Source: Euprymna scolopes
Lineage: Eukaryota; Mollusca; Cephalopoda; Sepiida; Sepiolidae
NCBI GenBank assembly: GCA_024364805.1
Contig: CM044488.1
Location: forward strand, 37,191,739 to 37,238,096
Direction: 5' to 3'
DNA: 46,358 nucleotides
A model generated the notes under the pieces. It was not told the DNA's origin. It did no database searches and saw nothing but the letters and a program-made list of their open reading frames with translations. This document shows positions 36,505 to 46,358 of the stretch, piece after piece. Each line of letters begins with the position of its first letter. Position 1 is the stretch's first letter. The translations under genes and the position numbers were made by a program.

Positions 36505-36562
<58 letters not shown>
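36505..36562. repeat. (GA)n microsatellite
   Basis: About 29 GA units directly after the LINE 3' end. Confidence 0.95.
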
Positions 36563-36564
<2 letters not shown>

Positions 36565-36995
36565 AGCAGGCATAATTGGTAAATACCGGATCTATATTTA
36601 GTTTAATTTAGTTTTATTCAAAGACTAAAACAATTTGGATACCTTCGATATTTGTGAAATTTTAACAATAGCTATTAAACATCAATTAATAAATATTCCC
36701 CAAATTTTATTTGGGGTATTTTAAAGAAAATTACGGGGCTTAATATCCGCATAATCATTTCAAAATTCTAATATATTAAATTTACATTGAATTAGACATT
36801 AATAAAAAATATTTCCTGAATTTCAATTTTTTCTTAAGAACTTAAAATGTCTTAACTTTGAATCAATTACTAGAATTAAAGTCAGGTAATGAATTTAAGA
36901 TCTAAACTCGGATAAGGTTGTAGATATAGACGTGAGGTTTATCACAATTATATTTTGATTTAAATATTCTTTGTGCATTGATTTCTTGCGTACTG
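36563..36995. other. Unassigned AT-rich stretch
   Basis: Nothing recognised. Confidence 0.5.
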
Positions 36996-36997
36996 TT

Positions 36998-37212
36998 ATC
37001 CTCATCTTCATAGTTGTTGTTTCACCACTTTTCGGCCAACTATTCCTCTGGCCTTCTTCAGGCAGGTTAATCACGACGGGATATGAATGCTGAGTCATGT
37101 AACTGTATTCCCAGTAATTACTGCCTCCAATATTGTTGTCGTCTCACCATGTTTTGGCCAACTAATAAATTGGCCTGTTTTGGGTAGGATTGAAACTGCC
37201 ATCTTCAGACAA
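36998..37212 (-). repeat. Degenerate tandem pair, period about 124 bp
   Basis: In plus sense, agttgttgtttcaccacttt, cggccaactatt and ctggccttcttcaggcaggtta (about 37012-37072) recur as attgttgtcgtctcaccatg, ggccaactaata and ttggcctgttttgggtaggatt (about 37131-37190). The two units differ by many substitutions, so the duplication is old. Confidence 0.6.
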
Positions 37213-37214
37213 TA

Positions 37215-37300
37215 CTCACCTGGAACCGTAGTGATTCAACGCCTCTATCCACTGCGCCACATGCATCTATCCACTACGTCTTCGGGGCCCATGGCATAGT
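37215..37300 (-). other. tRNA-like SINE head
   Basis: On the minus strand, TGGCGCAGTGGATAGAGGCG (about 37240-37259) is a very good tRNA A-box, followed by ggttccaggtg as a weak B-box. In plus sense catggcatagtgattagagg at 37289-37308 also looks A-box-like. It appears to be a decayed tRNA-derived SINE, not a tRNA gene. Confidence 0.45.
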
Positions 37301-37324
37301 GATTAGAGGATACCAGTCAACTAA

Positions 37325-38360
37325 AAAAAAACCAATACAGAAATTAGGGAGCCTCATCTCAAAAGAACTTCCTATAAAAATAGTGAAAATCTGTTGATAA
37401 GCAGTTGCATGTCCTCTTCAGCGTGAGCGACGAGGTCAGCATCATCTGCATACAATAACTTACGTACAAGTGCTTGGAAGGTTTTTAGATCGGGTATTAA
37501 ATCTCCTCAGATTGAACACTCTACCAGTGATTCTGAATCTCAAGCCAACTCCAATGTCACAGTCTCGAAAACATGTGCAAGTACAACGGCAAAATATATT
37601 CAGAACAACGTCGTATTACCTTGCTTGAGACCATTGTCAACAATGATCTCTTCTGATAGTTTTCCGTGGAATGTAACACCTGCTTTCATATTACGATGTA
37701 GTTCTTTCAGCATGTGGATGAATGTGGGTGGATGCCCAAGTTTGCTAAGTACTCTCCACATCCACAGTCTCCCCTATTGACAGTGTCAAAGGCCTTGGTT
37801 AGATCTATAAAAACTTGATACAGACGAGAGTTTTGTTCCAAATATTTCTCTTGCAGCTGTCTTGCTGAGAAGATCATATCGGTGGAATCTCTTCCTGAAC
37901 GAAATCCACACTGCATTTCTGGTAACATTAACGGACATATAACGGTCAGCAGTCAGTTAAGGAGAAGTCTGGCTAACCCCTTTTCCGAATGTTTAAAAGA
38001 AAATTATGCCACGATAGTTATCACACTCTGACTTGCCACCCTTGCCCTTAAATAAGGACACCAAAATACCATCTATTCAATATTGTGGAATCGGGACACC
38101 TTTCAAACATGCGTTAATCAGACTGAATTCAGCTGATTTTATGTTCTCTCCTCCTTTCTACAAGAGCTCTATCAGTATACCATCGAGAGAAGGTGTCTGG
38201 GTTGATCTGACCAATAGCAAGATCCGTTTCTTCTCTTGCTAGTAAATCATTACATTCCGTGATCAGATCTTTTTGTGGCATGCTATCAATGACTAATTAA
38301 TCTACTTCTGAAGGATTGAAGAATAGAGCCGTGAAATATTCAAGCCACCGTTTCATAATA
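37325..38360 (-). pseudogene. LINE RT fragment of a second RTE/BovB-like type
   Basis: The minus strand encodes MLPEMQCGFRSGRDSTDMIF, SARQLQEKYLEQNSRLYQVF and IDLTKAFDTVNR, that is the CGFR box and motif A (FIDLTKAFD) of a LINE reverse transcriptase. GQGWQ and LAREETDLAIGQIN upstream, and FNLRRFNTRSKNLPS with a damaged YADD region downstream near 37450, belong to the same protein type. The frame is broken repeatedly and both ends are truncated. Not the same family as the fragment at 35390-36500. Confidence 0.75.
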
Positions 38361-38405
38361 CCTTGAGTACTCCTGATAAGCGCTGACCCATATATATACA
38401 TATAG

Positions 38406-38930
<525 letters not shown>

Positions 38931-38960
38931 TATATAGATAGATAGATTACTTTTGCTTTC

Positions 38961-39000
38961 ATTATTATTATATTTATTATTATTATTATCATTATTATTA
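38961..39000. repeat. (ATT)n tract
   Basis: ATT units with interruptions at the 3' end of the endonuclease-LINE copy that follows. Confidence 0.9.
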
Positions 39001-39002
39001 AT

Positions 39003-39796
39003 CTTGGCTCACAAGGAGCTTTCACACAGGTTATGAAAGATCTCTCCTTGAAGCCAACCTGTGGCGTTCCCTGAAAGCTGAGTGACAACAAGTCTCCTCA
39101 GAGTTCCAGTACTCTTTAACTCTTCCGATAACATTTGCAAATAAATTTGTATTATCGCAACAGCCGCTTTCCATTGATTTCTCGCTGGCAGCAGCCATTG
39201 GTCTTCACTGGTACTTGAGTGGCAATAAGCCTTCCCAGGTTCCCAGTTCTTTTTGTACTTGTCCAGCAGAAATCTGGTCAGCACTCTCTTCTTGGTCTTT
39301 CCATCCTCCTTGACTCTTCTCAGCTATTTAGCATCACAGTTTTTTTTTTTTTTGGGGGGGGGGTCGATGATGAGGCAATGGGGATGGGAGAGCGGACTTA
39401 GATATGCAGCTTCAATGTTTCTATGTTATCCTTCATCTTCGGCCTTTGCAGCAGATGTGTATTAGTCTACACATTCAAGGGTTTTCCTTAATATTTCAGC
39501 TGTTTTCATTATTATTATTTGCTGTATCTTTCCAGCCATTCCTCTGATTTCAATTTCTCCCTTTTTTTCAAAGATTTTTGGGATTGTTCCTAGTGCTCCT
39601 ACTATTATAGGTTTTATCTTTATTTTCTTCATCATCCATATTCCTTCCAGCTCTCTGGCTAGCTCTGTGCATTTGCTCAGTTCCTCGTTTTCTTGATATT
39701 CACCCTGTGATCAGCTGGAACAGCAAAGTCTACGATTTGACAGGACTTTTGTTTCTTGTTAATTATTACGATATCCGGTCTTCTTGCTCCGATGGG

Positions 39797-39798
<2 letters not shown>
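39003..39798 (-). pseudogene. Endonuclease LINE, copy C (RLE domain end plus 3' tail)
   Basis: Read on the minus strand, the copy starts right at the (ATT)n tract with KPIGARRPDIVIINKKQKSC and QIVDFAVPADHRVN, the RPD...DFAVP core of a restriction-like endonuclease as in R2/R4/NeSL-type LINEs. Then, after a frameshift near 39690, come ELEGIWMMKKIKIKPIIVGA, LGTIPK and, to the stop near 39462, MKTAEILRKTLECVD. A 3' untranslated tail of about 450 bp follows to 39003. The RT and the rest of the endonuclease are absent, so it is strongly 5'-truncated. C10/A13 homopolymers at 39336-39362 interrupt the tail. Confidence 0.75.
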
Positions 39799-39840
<42 letters not shown>

Positions 39841-39862
39841 CATTATTATTATCATTATTATT
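39799..39862. repeat. (ATT)n tract
   Basis: About 20 ATT units with ATC variants, between endonuclease-LINE copies B and C. Confidence 0.95.
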
Positions 39863-40153
39863 GGCTAACAAGGAGGTTTCACACAGGTCTTCAGAGATCT
39901 TTCCCCGATAACAGCCTGTGGTGTTCACTGGAAGCTGAGTGACAACAAGTCTCCACAGGAATTCCATTACTCTCCTCCTCTTTCGATAACATTTGCAAAT
40001 AAATTTGCATCATCACAACAGCTATCTGCCATTGATTTCTCATTGGCAGCAGCTATTGGTTTTTGTTGGGATTTGAGTGGCAATAAGCCTCCCCAAGGTC
40101 CCAGTTCTCTTCGCACTTATTTGGCTGAGGTCTGGTCAGTTCATAAGTCAAAT
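39863..40153 (-). mobile_element. Endonuclease LINE, copy B (3' tail only)
   Basis: It matches the last 290 bp of copies A and C (gtgacaacaagtctcc, gataacatttgcaaataaat, cagctgctgcc in minus sense). No endonuclease-coding DNA remains. It starts and ends at (ATT)n. Confidence 0.75.
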
Positions 40154-40154
40154 C

Positions 40155-40239
40155 ATTATTATTATCATGATTATTATTATTATTGTTATTATTATTATTC
40201 TTATTATTATTATTGTTATTATTCGTATTATTATTATTC

Positions 40240-40277
<38 letters not shown>

Positions 40278-40342
40278 GTTGTTGTTGGTGTTGTTATTGT
40301 TATTGTTGTTGGTGGTGTTGTTATTGTTATTATTATTATTGC

Positions 40343-40373
<31 letters not shown>

Positions 40374-40480
40374 GTTGGTGTTGTTATTATTATTATTATT
40401 ATTATTGTTGTTGTTATTATTATTGTTGTTATTATTATTATTATTGTTGGTGTTATCATTATTATTATTATTATTATTGT
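40155..40480. repeat. Long (ATT/GTT)n tract, about 325 bp
   Basis: ATT units with GTT, GTG and CTT variants. All six frames stay open over long parts (poly-Ile, Leu, Tyr, Asn) and are artefacts. Confidence 0.97.
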
Positions 40481-41618
40481 TTCACAAGGAGCTTTCACAC
40501 AGGTCATAAAGGATTTCTCCTTGAGTAAAACATGTGGTGTTCCCTGGAAGCTGAGTGACATGTGTCCCCAGATTTCCAGTACTCTTCACCTCATTTGATA
40601 ACATTTGCAAATGAATTTGCATTATCGCAACAGCTTCTTACCATTGATTTCTCACTAGCAGCGGCCATTAGTCTCCACTGGAGTTTGAGTGGCAATAAAC
40701 CTCCCCAAGGTACCAATTCTCTTGGCATTTATCCAGCAGAGGTCTGGTCAACACTCTCTCCTCAGTCCTTCCATCCTCCTTGAGCCTTCTCAACTATTTG
40801 GCATCATTCTTTTTGGGGAGGGGCGGTGATTGGGTAATCAGAATGGGGATGAGGAACTTATAGATATGCATCTTCAATGTTCTGGCTTCCATGTAGCGCT
40901 TCTTCATGTTTTGTCTCTGCAGTAGCTTGTCTGGCCACGCATGTAGCTCATGTATTAGTCTCTGCATTCAAGAGTTTTCCTTAATATTTCAGCTGTTTTC
41001 ATTATTATTATTCGTTGTATCTTTCCAGCCATTCATCTTATTCTAATTTCTCCCATTCTCTTTTTAAAGTTTTTCGGAATTGTTCCTAGTGCTCCTACTA
41101 TTATAGGTACTATCTTACTTTTTCCATCATCCATATCCCTTTCAGCTTTCTGGCTAGCTCTATGTCTTTGTTCCGTTTCTCCTTTTCTTTGATATTTATC
41201 CTGTGGTCAGCTGGAACAGCAAAGTTTACGATTTGGGAGGACTTTTCTTTCTTGTAAATTATTACGAGATCTGGTCTTCTTGCTTGGATAGGTTTATCCG
41301 TTTGTATGTCCATGTCCCGTAGGATTTTGTGATTTTCGTTTTCTATTATTGTTGCTGGCTTATGTTTGTACCATTTGTCTGTGCATTTGAGATGCAGCTG
41401 TTTGTACAATTCCCAGCGTACCACTTAATCATGCCTGTTCTTGTATTTCTTTTGAGCTAGTTTGCTGCATGCACGTATTGTAGGGTTTATCGTTTATTGT
41501 CTACATAGTCTGCATTTGCTGTTCCCTTGTGTTTTTCGATCTTTGCTTTGATGTGGTTGGCTCTTATCAAGTTATCTTGTGCTGCAATTGTTACGGATTC
41601 AGTTTCTCGGTTTATGTG
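40481..41618 (-). pseudogene. Endonuclease LINE, copy A (longest)
   Basis: The minus strand first encodes a decayed Cys-His zinc-knuckle region (GTANADYVDN.., normally CRLCG.....H....C), then HLKCTDKWYKHKPATIIENE and HKILRDMDIQTDKPIQARRP, then DLVIIYKKEKSSQIVNFAVP. This is the C-terminal part of an R2/R4-group ORF: knuckle followed by restriction-like endonuclease. ELARKLKGIWMMEKV follows, then a frameshift near 41110, VGALGTIPKN-like text, and the stop near 40955. The 3' tail runs to 40481. RT is missing. In the RLE core the usual VDFAVP Asp reads Asn (VNFAVP), so this copy is inactive even locally. Confidence 0.78.
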
Positions 41619-41619
41619 T

Positions 41620-41687
41620 TATTATTATTATTATTATTGGTGTCGTCGTCGTCGTCATTATCATTATCACTATTATTATTATTATTT
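41620..41687. repeat. (ATT)n/(GTC)n tract
   Basis: ATT units flanking a short GTC run, exactly at the junction between the endonuclease LINE and the LTR-retrotransposon fossil. Confidence 0.95.
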
Positions 41688-42900
41688 TGCAGTTTGGCTG
41701 ATTCTTGGTTTTCCGACCACTTCCATGTGGCTGTCCAAGCCTTCTGCTGCTGGTTAAATTCGAAAATAAAGCCTGCCTGATCAATCTTCAAAGCAGTGCA
41801 CACTGGAATCTTCTCCTGAAACTGTTCTGCCCCCATCTGCCTTATGTGAGCACCACCTAGGGCTCTGATGGCATCATAGCCTAGAAGCTGGTCAAAGCTC
41901 ACCGGTTTCTCGAGTACTACCAGCGCTTCAATGTTAGCTGAATTTCCAGTTTTAGTGCGAATATTCACAGCGCCCACCCTGCAACATGTCTGCATTGCTC
42001 CACTGAGGTGGTTACTCTAGTAGTCTTCTTCTTCCAAGTGCGACAGAGGTCTGTGCAAGGCTACCCCGAGTCAAGGAGTGCTGAGCACAATGTCTCATTG
42101 ATATAGACCTGAATGGTCGGAAGCACCTCGTCTAATTTCTGTTTGGGGAAGAGGTTGATGCTGGCTCCTTGTCCCCGACCATGTTTCTCGAACAATCCCG
42201 GGCCATATGACCAGTATCATTACATCGGTAGCAGCAAACAGCTGTCAGTCTCCGCCGGCAGTTCCTTGCAATGTGGCCCTAGCCATTGCACCTATAACAC
42301 ACGACTTCACCATGCAGGTCGAGCCCCTGGGACGGTCTATCATCATTCGATGCGGGCTGTGCAGCAGCTACTACCGGTTCTCTCATTTCATAAGTATTCT
42401 TCATCACGGTTCTGGCCCAGTCTACCAGGTTATTAAGGGACAATAAAGCTATGCTTGAGCTATCCCACAGGAGTTGCTTTGTTCCGGTTGGGAGCCCTGT
42501 CAAAAATTTGCATGCAAAAGCCTGCTCGGGCACCCCACCAAACAACACCGTCAACTTCATCGGCTCCGCAAAATAAACGCCGACAGTTTCGCCGGGATGT
42601 AAGATTCTTACCTCAAATTGCTCCCAAGCAGTGGTGGGGTCGATAGCGAACGCCTTGTATAATGCTGCCTTGATCCTTTCATAATCCTGTTTTTCCAAAG
42701 GACATAGCTGTTGATATACCGCGAAAGCCCCACCGGACAGACGTAGAGGAACGACGTGTTCAATGCTCTTCACACTAGACAACAGGCAATGCAGTCCACC
42801 TTCTCCATCTAGTCAAGTATCGGGGTCGAATTCTGGTATTAATTTAAGGTCAAACTTTTCCCTCATTACGCCGAAATAGCTTGCAGTTAAATGGGCTGGT
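41688..42900 (-). mobile_element. LTR-retrotransposon fossil: gag-like and protease-region remains
   Basis: A minus-strand fossil, probably of the Ty3/gypsy group. The 5' part resembles a gag polyprotein (IPLRLSGGAFAVYQQL-type text) with a zinc-knuckle region of CYRCN type near 42280-42190. The next part looks like the end of an aspartic-protease domain and linker (LLGYDAIRALGG). Reverse transcriptase, RNase H, integrase and the 3' LTR are not in the window; the remains stop at an (ATT)n tract. It is broken, with several interruptions, and looks moderately old. Confidence 0.7.
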
Positions 42901-42929
42901 AAACAGCAAAACAAAATAAAATAAATACA

Positions 42930-43250
42930 ATAAGCAAAAGTTCAGCTAGAATTCATCACTGTCAACTTTTTCTCTCAACTTCCAGCATGTGTTCTCCTCC
43001 CTGTCTCTGCCAACAGGCATTTTATTAGAAAACTGACCCCATTCCATTTGCATATGTGTGCAGTGGAAAATGAGATCTCGTGAGATTCCACGAGACTACA
43101 CCTTATAAATCCATGGCTTCCATCTTTAATCTATCTCTCTCTCAGATCCCATCCGAAGGTAAGTTGTATAACCGCACAATACACTCACGCACGGGCGCTT
43201 TCTTCTTTGATTATTACATTCAACTCTACATTAATTTTATTATAAAAATA
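42930..43250 (-). mobile_element. Putative 5' LTR/leader of the fossil
   Basis: Lies just upstream of the gag-like remains in their orientation. It contains a TATA-like gatttataagg, an octamer-like atatgcaaat and a minus-strand AATAAA. Parts resemble 4985-5235. Exact ends were not found. Confidence 0.35.
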
Positions 43251-43445
43251 AACTATAGTAGGGGGAAATGAGATTAAATAAAATAAAAAAAAAACAAATT
43301 ACGAGGATGTGGAATTTTAATCTACTATCTAAAAATGCTGACGAAAAAATACATCACTACAAACAAAACAATGGCAAAATGAAAGGACCCGCCAATTCGA
43401 CGTATGGGAGAAATATATGCCGAAATGGGACTTACAGTTTTTACT

Positions 43446-44972
43446 TTTTTTATATGATAGTAACCACTTATCAAGGCTCGGAGGACACTCGGGGATAAGT
43501 GTTATTGCATGTACAGTAATCAATGGGATGATATCGTAGTAATCGTTAGAAATGGAGATTTGATAAAGTGTCTTACTTAAGAGGGGAGTTTATCAGGAAT
43601 TTGTTTATGTTAGACTTGAAGACATCCAAGTTGTAGTCAGGTGGGAAACAGGCATACGGAAGAGAATTCCACAGTCGTGCACTTCTAAGAAAGAAGCTTT
43701 GTTCATGGAATCTACGCTTTGATTTACGCATAGGTAAAGAGTGGGGAAATTATTAACAGTGGTTTGAGTTAGACGGGTGTTTTTCATGAAAGATTGGCGA
43801 GGGGGGACCAGAGATTAGAGCTCAGACGAGAACTTACCATGGAAATAATGATAAAACAAAGACAGGCTCGCAACGTCTCTTCTGTGGGAAAGAGGTTGCA
43901 GGGAAGAGAAAAGGGCATCACCCACTAAGCCACGAAGTATATTTTGTACTCTGTCAAGGCAGGATATGCTGTTTTTAGCAGCTCCTTCCCAGATGTGGCA
44001 GCAGTACTCTATGCTTGGACGAACTTGGCTTTTATATAGATAGAGAATTGCATCAGCAGTGAGATATCTACTGGAGCGGTAGAAGGATCCCTCAATTTTT
44101 CCAGCGACCTTGACAACAGATTTGATGTACGTGTTCCATTTCAGATCAGGAGTAAAGGTCAATCCCAGAAGCTTGTCAAAACATGGAGCCTCCCCAAAAC
44201 GAGAGCCATCCATTTCAATTGATGCCAGATGGAGATCAGAGCGTTGATGATGATGTAAAGATAGAAGCTTGGTTTTAGATGCATTAAAAGTAACCAGCCA
44301 CCTCTTCTCCCATTGTACCACGCGCTCAAGATCAGAGGAGAGAGAATCAGGGAGAACGTTGTCATTTACGGCCTTTGATATAGATCAGGAAGAGAGTTGG
44401 GCCCAGGATAGACCCCTGAGGGATATCAGCATTAATACTGTGGACTTCTGATTTCTGCTCATAAGCCACTACTCTTATGAGCCTATCAGAGAGAAATGAT
44501 TTAATAATTGAGAAAACATTTCCAGTTTACCGTAGCTGGAAATCTTGTGAAGTAGGACTTTATGCCATACCTTATCGAAGGCTTTTGATATATCAAGAGC
44601 AATTGCCCTAAAAAGGAAGCCTTTGTCGAGAGATTCACTAATCCTATGAGATATAACCGTTAGCACATCTGCTGTAGATCTAGCAGAACGGAAACCATTT
44701 TGCATGTCACTAAGAAGGTTATTTCTGCTGAGGTGGTTGACTACTTCTTTATTTAATATGGATTCTAGCAACTTACTCATGACACACAGAAGACGTATTG
44801 GTCCATACTGAGAGGGAGATGACCTATCACCTGGATTCTTACATACAGGGCAAACTGATGAGGTTTTCCAGGGTGTTGGGAAGCAATTCTCCTTAATACA
44901 AGGCTTAAACAGTTTTGTAATTATGGGGGCAAGTTCTGGTTGAAGCTTTTTAAACACTATAAGGCCAGTTGT
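43446..44972 (-). pseudogene. LINE family A, longest copy
   Basis: Minus-strand non-LTR retrotransposon of CR1/Jockey-group type. In order: LAPIITKLFKPCIKENCFPT, PWKTSSVCPVCKNPGDRSSP, PIRLLCVMSKLLESIL, NGFRSARSTADVLTVI and motif A LDISKAFDKVWHKVLLHKI (about 44600-44570). Motif B is represented by GSILGP-like text near 44400. The YADD box is deleted between about 44400 and 44365, since the sequence resumes at LPDSLSSDLE-like text. Then KWLVTFNASKTKLLSLHH, LLGLTFTPDLKWNTYI, VGSFYRSSRYLTADAILYL and RRDVASLSLFYHYFHG. The 3' end at about 43446 is shared with the other copies. Internal deletion plus frameshifts near 43960 and 43800 make it dead. The apurinic endonuclease domain is missing. Confidence 0.85.
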
Positions 44973-45164
44973 TTTTTTCTCTTTTATTTTCTATGTGAAG
45001 TTTAACCACCGTTCACAACATGCGATACTTCTAAGTATTATTCATCCGCTGTGTTGGTTATTTCAGTTCTTTGCTGTATGTATCTTTGGTTCGCCGTGTT
45101 GCTCGTGTACGGATTGTCGACATTATCTGTTTCGACGACATTGGTTCGTTTCCATTTCTCTGTC

Positions 45165-45167
<3 letters not shown>

Positions 45168-45205
<38 letters not shown>
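45168..45205. repeat. (GA)n microsatellite
   Basis: About 19 GA units. Confidence 0.95.
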
Positions 45206-45209
<4 letters not shown>

Positions 45210-46333
45210 CCACTTCTAAACTAGTAAACCGATGTTATTATGAAATATATATTCTACTAGGCATTACGGCGAGTTACATAGGTACAGTATTTATTTTGTA
45301 AACATTACCATTAAAAAAAGTGTTCGCCAAATTCCCCCATCTCCATTTTTTTTAAATAAATCATCCCAAACAATTAGCCTTTTAATCCTGATTTTATTTC
45401 TGTGTGTTAAAAACACAGGGAAATAAAACTTCTTTCCAAAGGCGCTGGCACCAAGACTTTTTCTGTGTAAACTTATTTCCACAAACTCCAACAAAACAAG
45501 AACAATTTATAAAATTCCTATACAGCATACTTAACAAAAACCACCTCTTACTTTTTTTGAAGTAGCTTTGCTCTTTGAATTTCTTGTTCCATTTTGTAAT
45601 CTTGTGAGGAAATTAACGGAACTCCTCTCCAGCAACACCGCAATGATCACCGACAAACATCAGCTCTAATCTTTTCTTTCAGCTGTCAAAAATTCAACTA
45701 CCCGTTTTCTTCAATTCGTCCTTTTTCAAATAGCCGTTCTCCTCATATGCAAATGGATGTTAACTATAAAAAATAAAAAATAATAAACAAGTTCTTTTTC
45801 CACTGAAAACTCTGTTCCAACCTGCGAAACAGTACACACTCTCCAAAAAGCTGGTAATCCTTCATTTTCTTCTCCGTTGTTACAACAATTTCATTCTCTT
45901 TTATCTTTTAAATCTTAGAAGTATCACATTATCTAGTAAGAAACAGCACATTGCAATAATTCGTATGGAATTCATAAGAAAAAATCACATTATTTATAGC
46001 TCATTTTTTCTAGAGGGAGATTTAACAGAGCAGGAAATATCAGCACATTGTCTACAGAGTAGGTATCAATACTACCACTGACGTCACTATCAAATGGCAT
46101 ATTTTTAATTGATTTGAATTAAAATTTAGTCGTTTTTTTAAACAATCTACGTCCAACACCATTGTTCTAACAAAGCCACAAAAAGCGCTCTATTTTCTTT
46201 TTCATCTCCAATTTTTTCCAAATGAGATTCTGCGCAATTTTTTCAACGAAAAAATCGATTGATGGGAGATTTCGTTCGATGGCATATCATTAGAGCTAGG
46301 TCAATATTCTTTCCATTCTGTTGACTCTCAAGT
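45206..46333. other. Unassigned stretch
   Basis: AT-rich. Apart from the candidate exon at 45552-45592 I see nothing. An octamer-like tcatatgcaaatgg near 45746 recalls the LTR-like pieces at 5 and 43 kb, but the rest does not match. Confidence 0.4.
45552..45592 (-). CDS. Candidate first coding exon of a host gene (weak)
   Basis: On the minus strand TACAAAATGG gives a good translation-start context, and the frame reads MEQEIQRAKLLQK plus two bases. It then meets AAAGTAAGAGG, a strong 5' splice-site match. About 190 bp of moderately balanced sequence precedes it and could be a 5' untranslated region. The next exon would lie at lower coordinates, where I see only repeats. Thirteen residues are too few to identify a protein. 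Chance is a real alternative. Confidence 0.2.
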
Positions 46334-46358
46334 ATATATATATATATATATATATATA
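46334..46358. repeat. (TA)n microsatellite at window edge
   Basis: TA units run to the last base and probably continue. Confidence 0.9.

Noticed and set aside
36563-36590. Another minus-strand CTAG|T end after the (GA)n tract
   Set aside because: No GC hairpin at the right distance and no similarity to the other copies.
40043-40598. Long Tyr-, Ile-, Leu- and Thr-rich frames on both strands
   Set aside because: They are translations of the (ATT/GTT)n tract; all frames stay open because ATT repeats rarely give stops.

Overview
This window looks like an intergenic or intronic stretch of a large, repeat-packed, AT-rich invertebrate genome. A coleoid cephalopod, probably an octopus, is my best guess. 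The basis is the mix of families: long (TA)n/(GT)n microsatellites, many dead mariner copies, 5'-truncated CR1/Jockey-like LINEs, short Helitron-like elements ending in CTAG, and tails of a LINE with a restriction-like endonuclease. The species call rests on recall of such families and not on a search. I see no rRNA, no intact tRNA, no CRISPR array, no operon and no confident host gene. The only hint of a host gene is a weak candidate first exon near 45.6 kb.

Layout. 0-5 kb: a pogo-type MITE, a two-unit tandem repeat of about 288 bp, a Helitron-like element holding a tRNA-like promoter and tandem B-box-like units, then two copies of one LINE family lying tail to tail. 5-12 kb: an LTR-like fossil piece, serial Helitron-like copies with tRNA-like modules, a perfect 48-bp hairpin, and a mariner (10328-11584) set in the 5' end of a Helitron-like copy. 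12-16 kb: unassigned AT-rich DNA and an 851-bp assembly gap. 16-23.5 kb: a tail of the endonuclease LINE, two LINE family A-type fragments, a clean Helitron-like copy, and a tandemly duplicated second LINE family. 23.5-31.7 kb: mostly unassigned, with a promoter- or LTR-like block, a Tc1-type transposase tail, a 5'-truncated mariner and a full-length dead mariner with 37-bp inverted repeats. 31.7-38.9 kb: a probable solo LTR, two more Helitron-like copies and two LINE fragments of other families. 38.9-43.3 kb: three endonuclease-LINE copies separated by (ATT)n tracts, running into a broken LTR-retrotransposon fossil. 43.4-45 kb: the longest LINE family A copy. 45-46.4 kb: mostly unassigned.

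Nothing here works as a pathway. The elements interact by insertion: Helitron-like copies sit in (TA)n, the endonuclease LINE sits in (ATT)n, and mariner sits at TA. Several composite and foldback structures are worth checking. The most striking are the perfect inverted repeat at 9486-9587, the tRNA-like module repeated inside Helitron-like elements, and the (ATT)n-punctuated chain of endonuclease-LINE copies.
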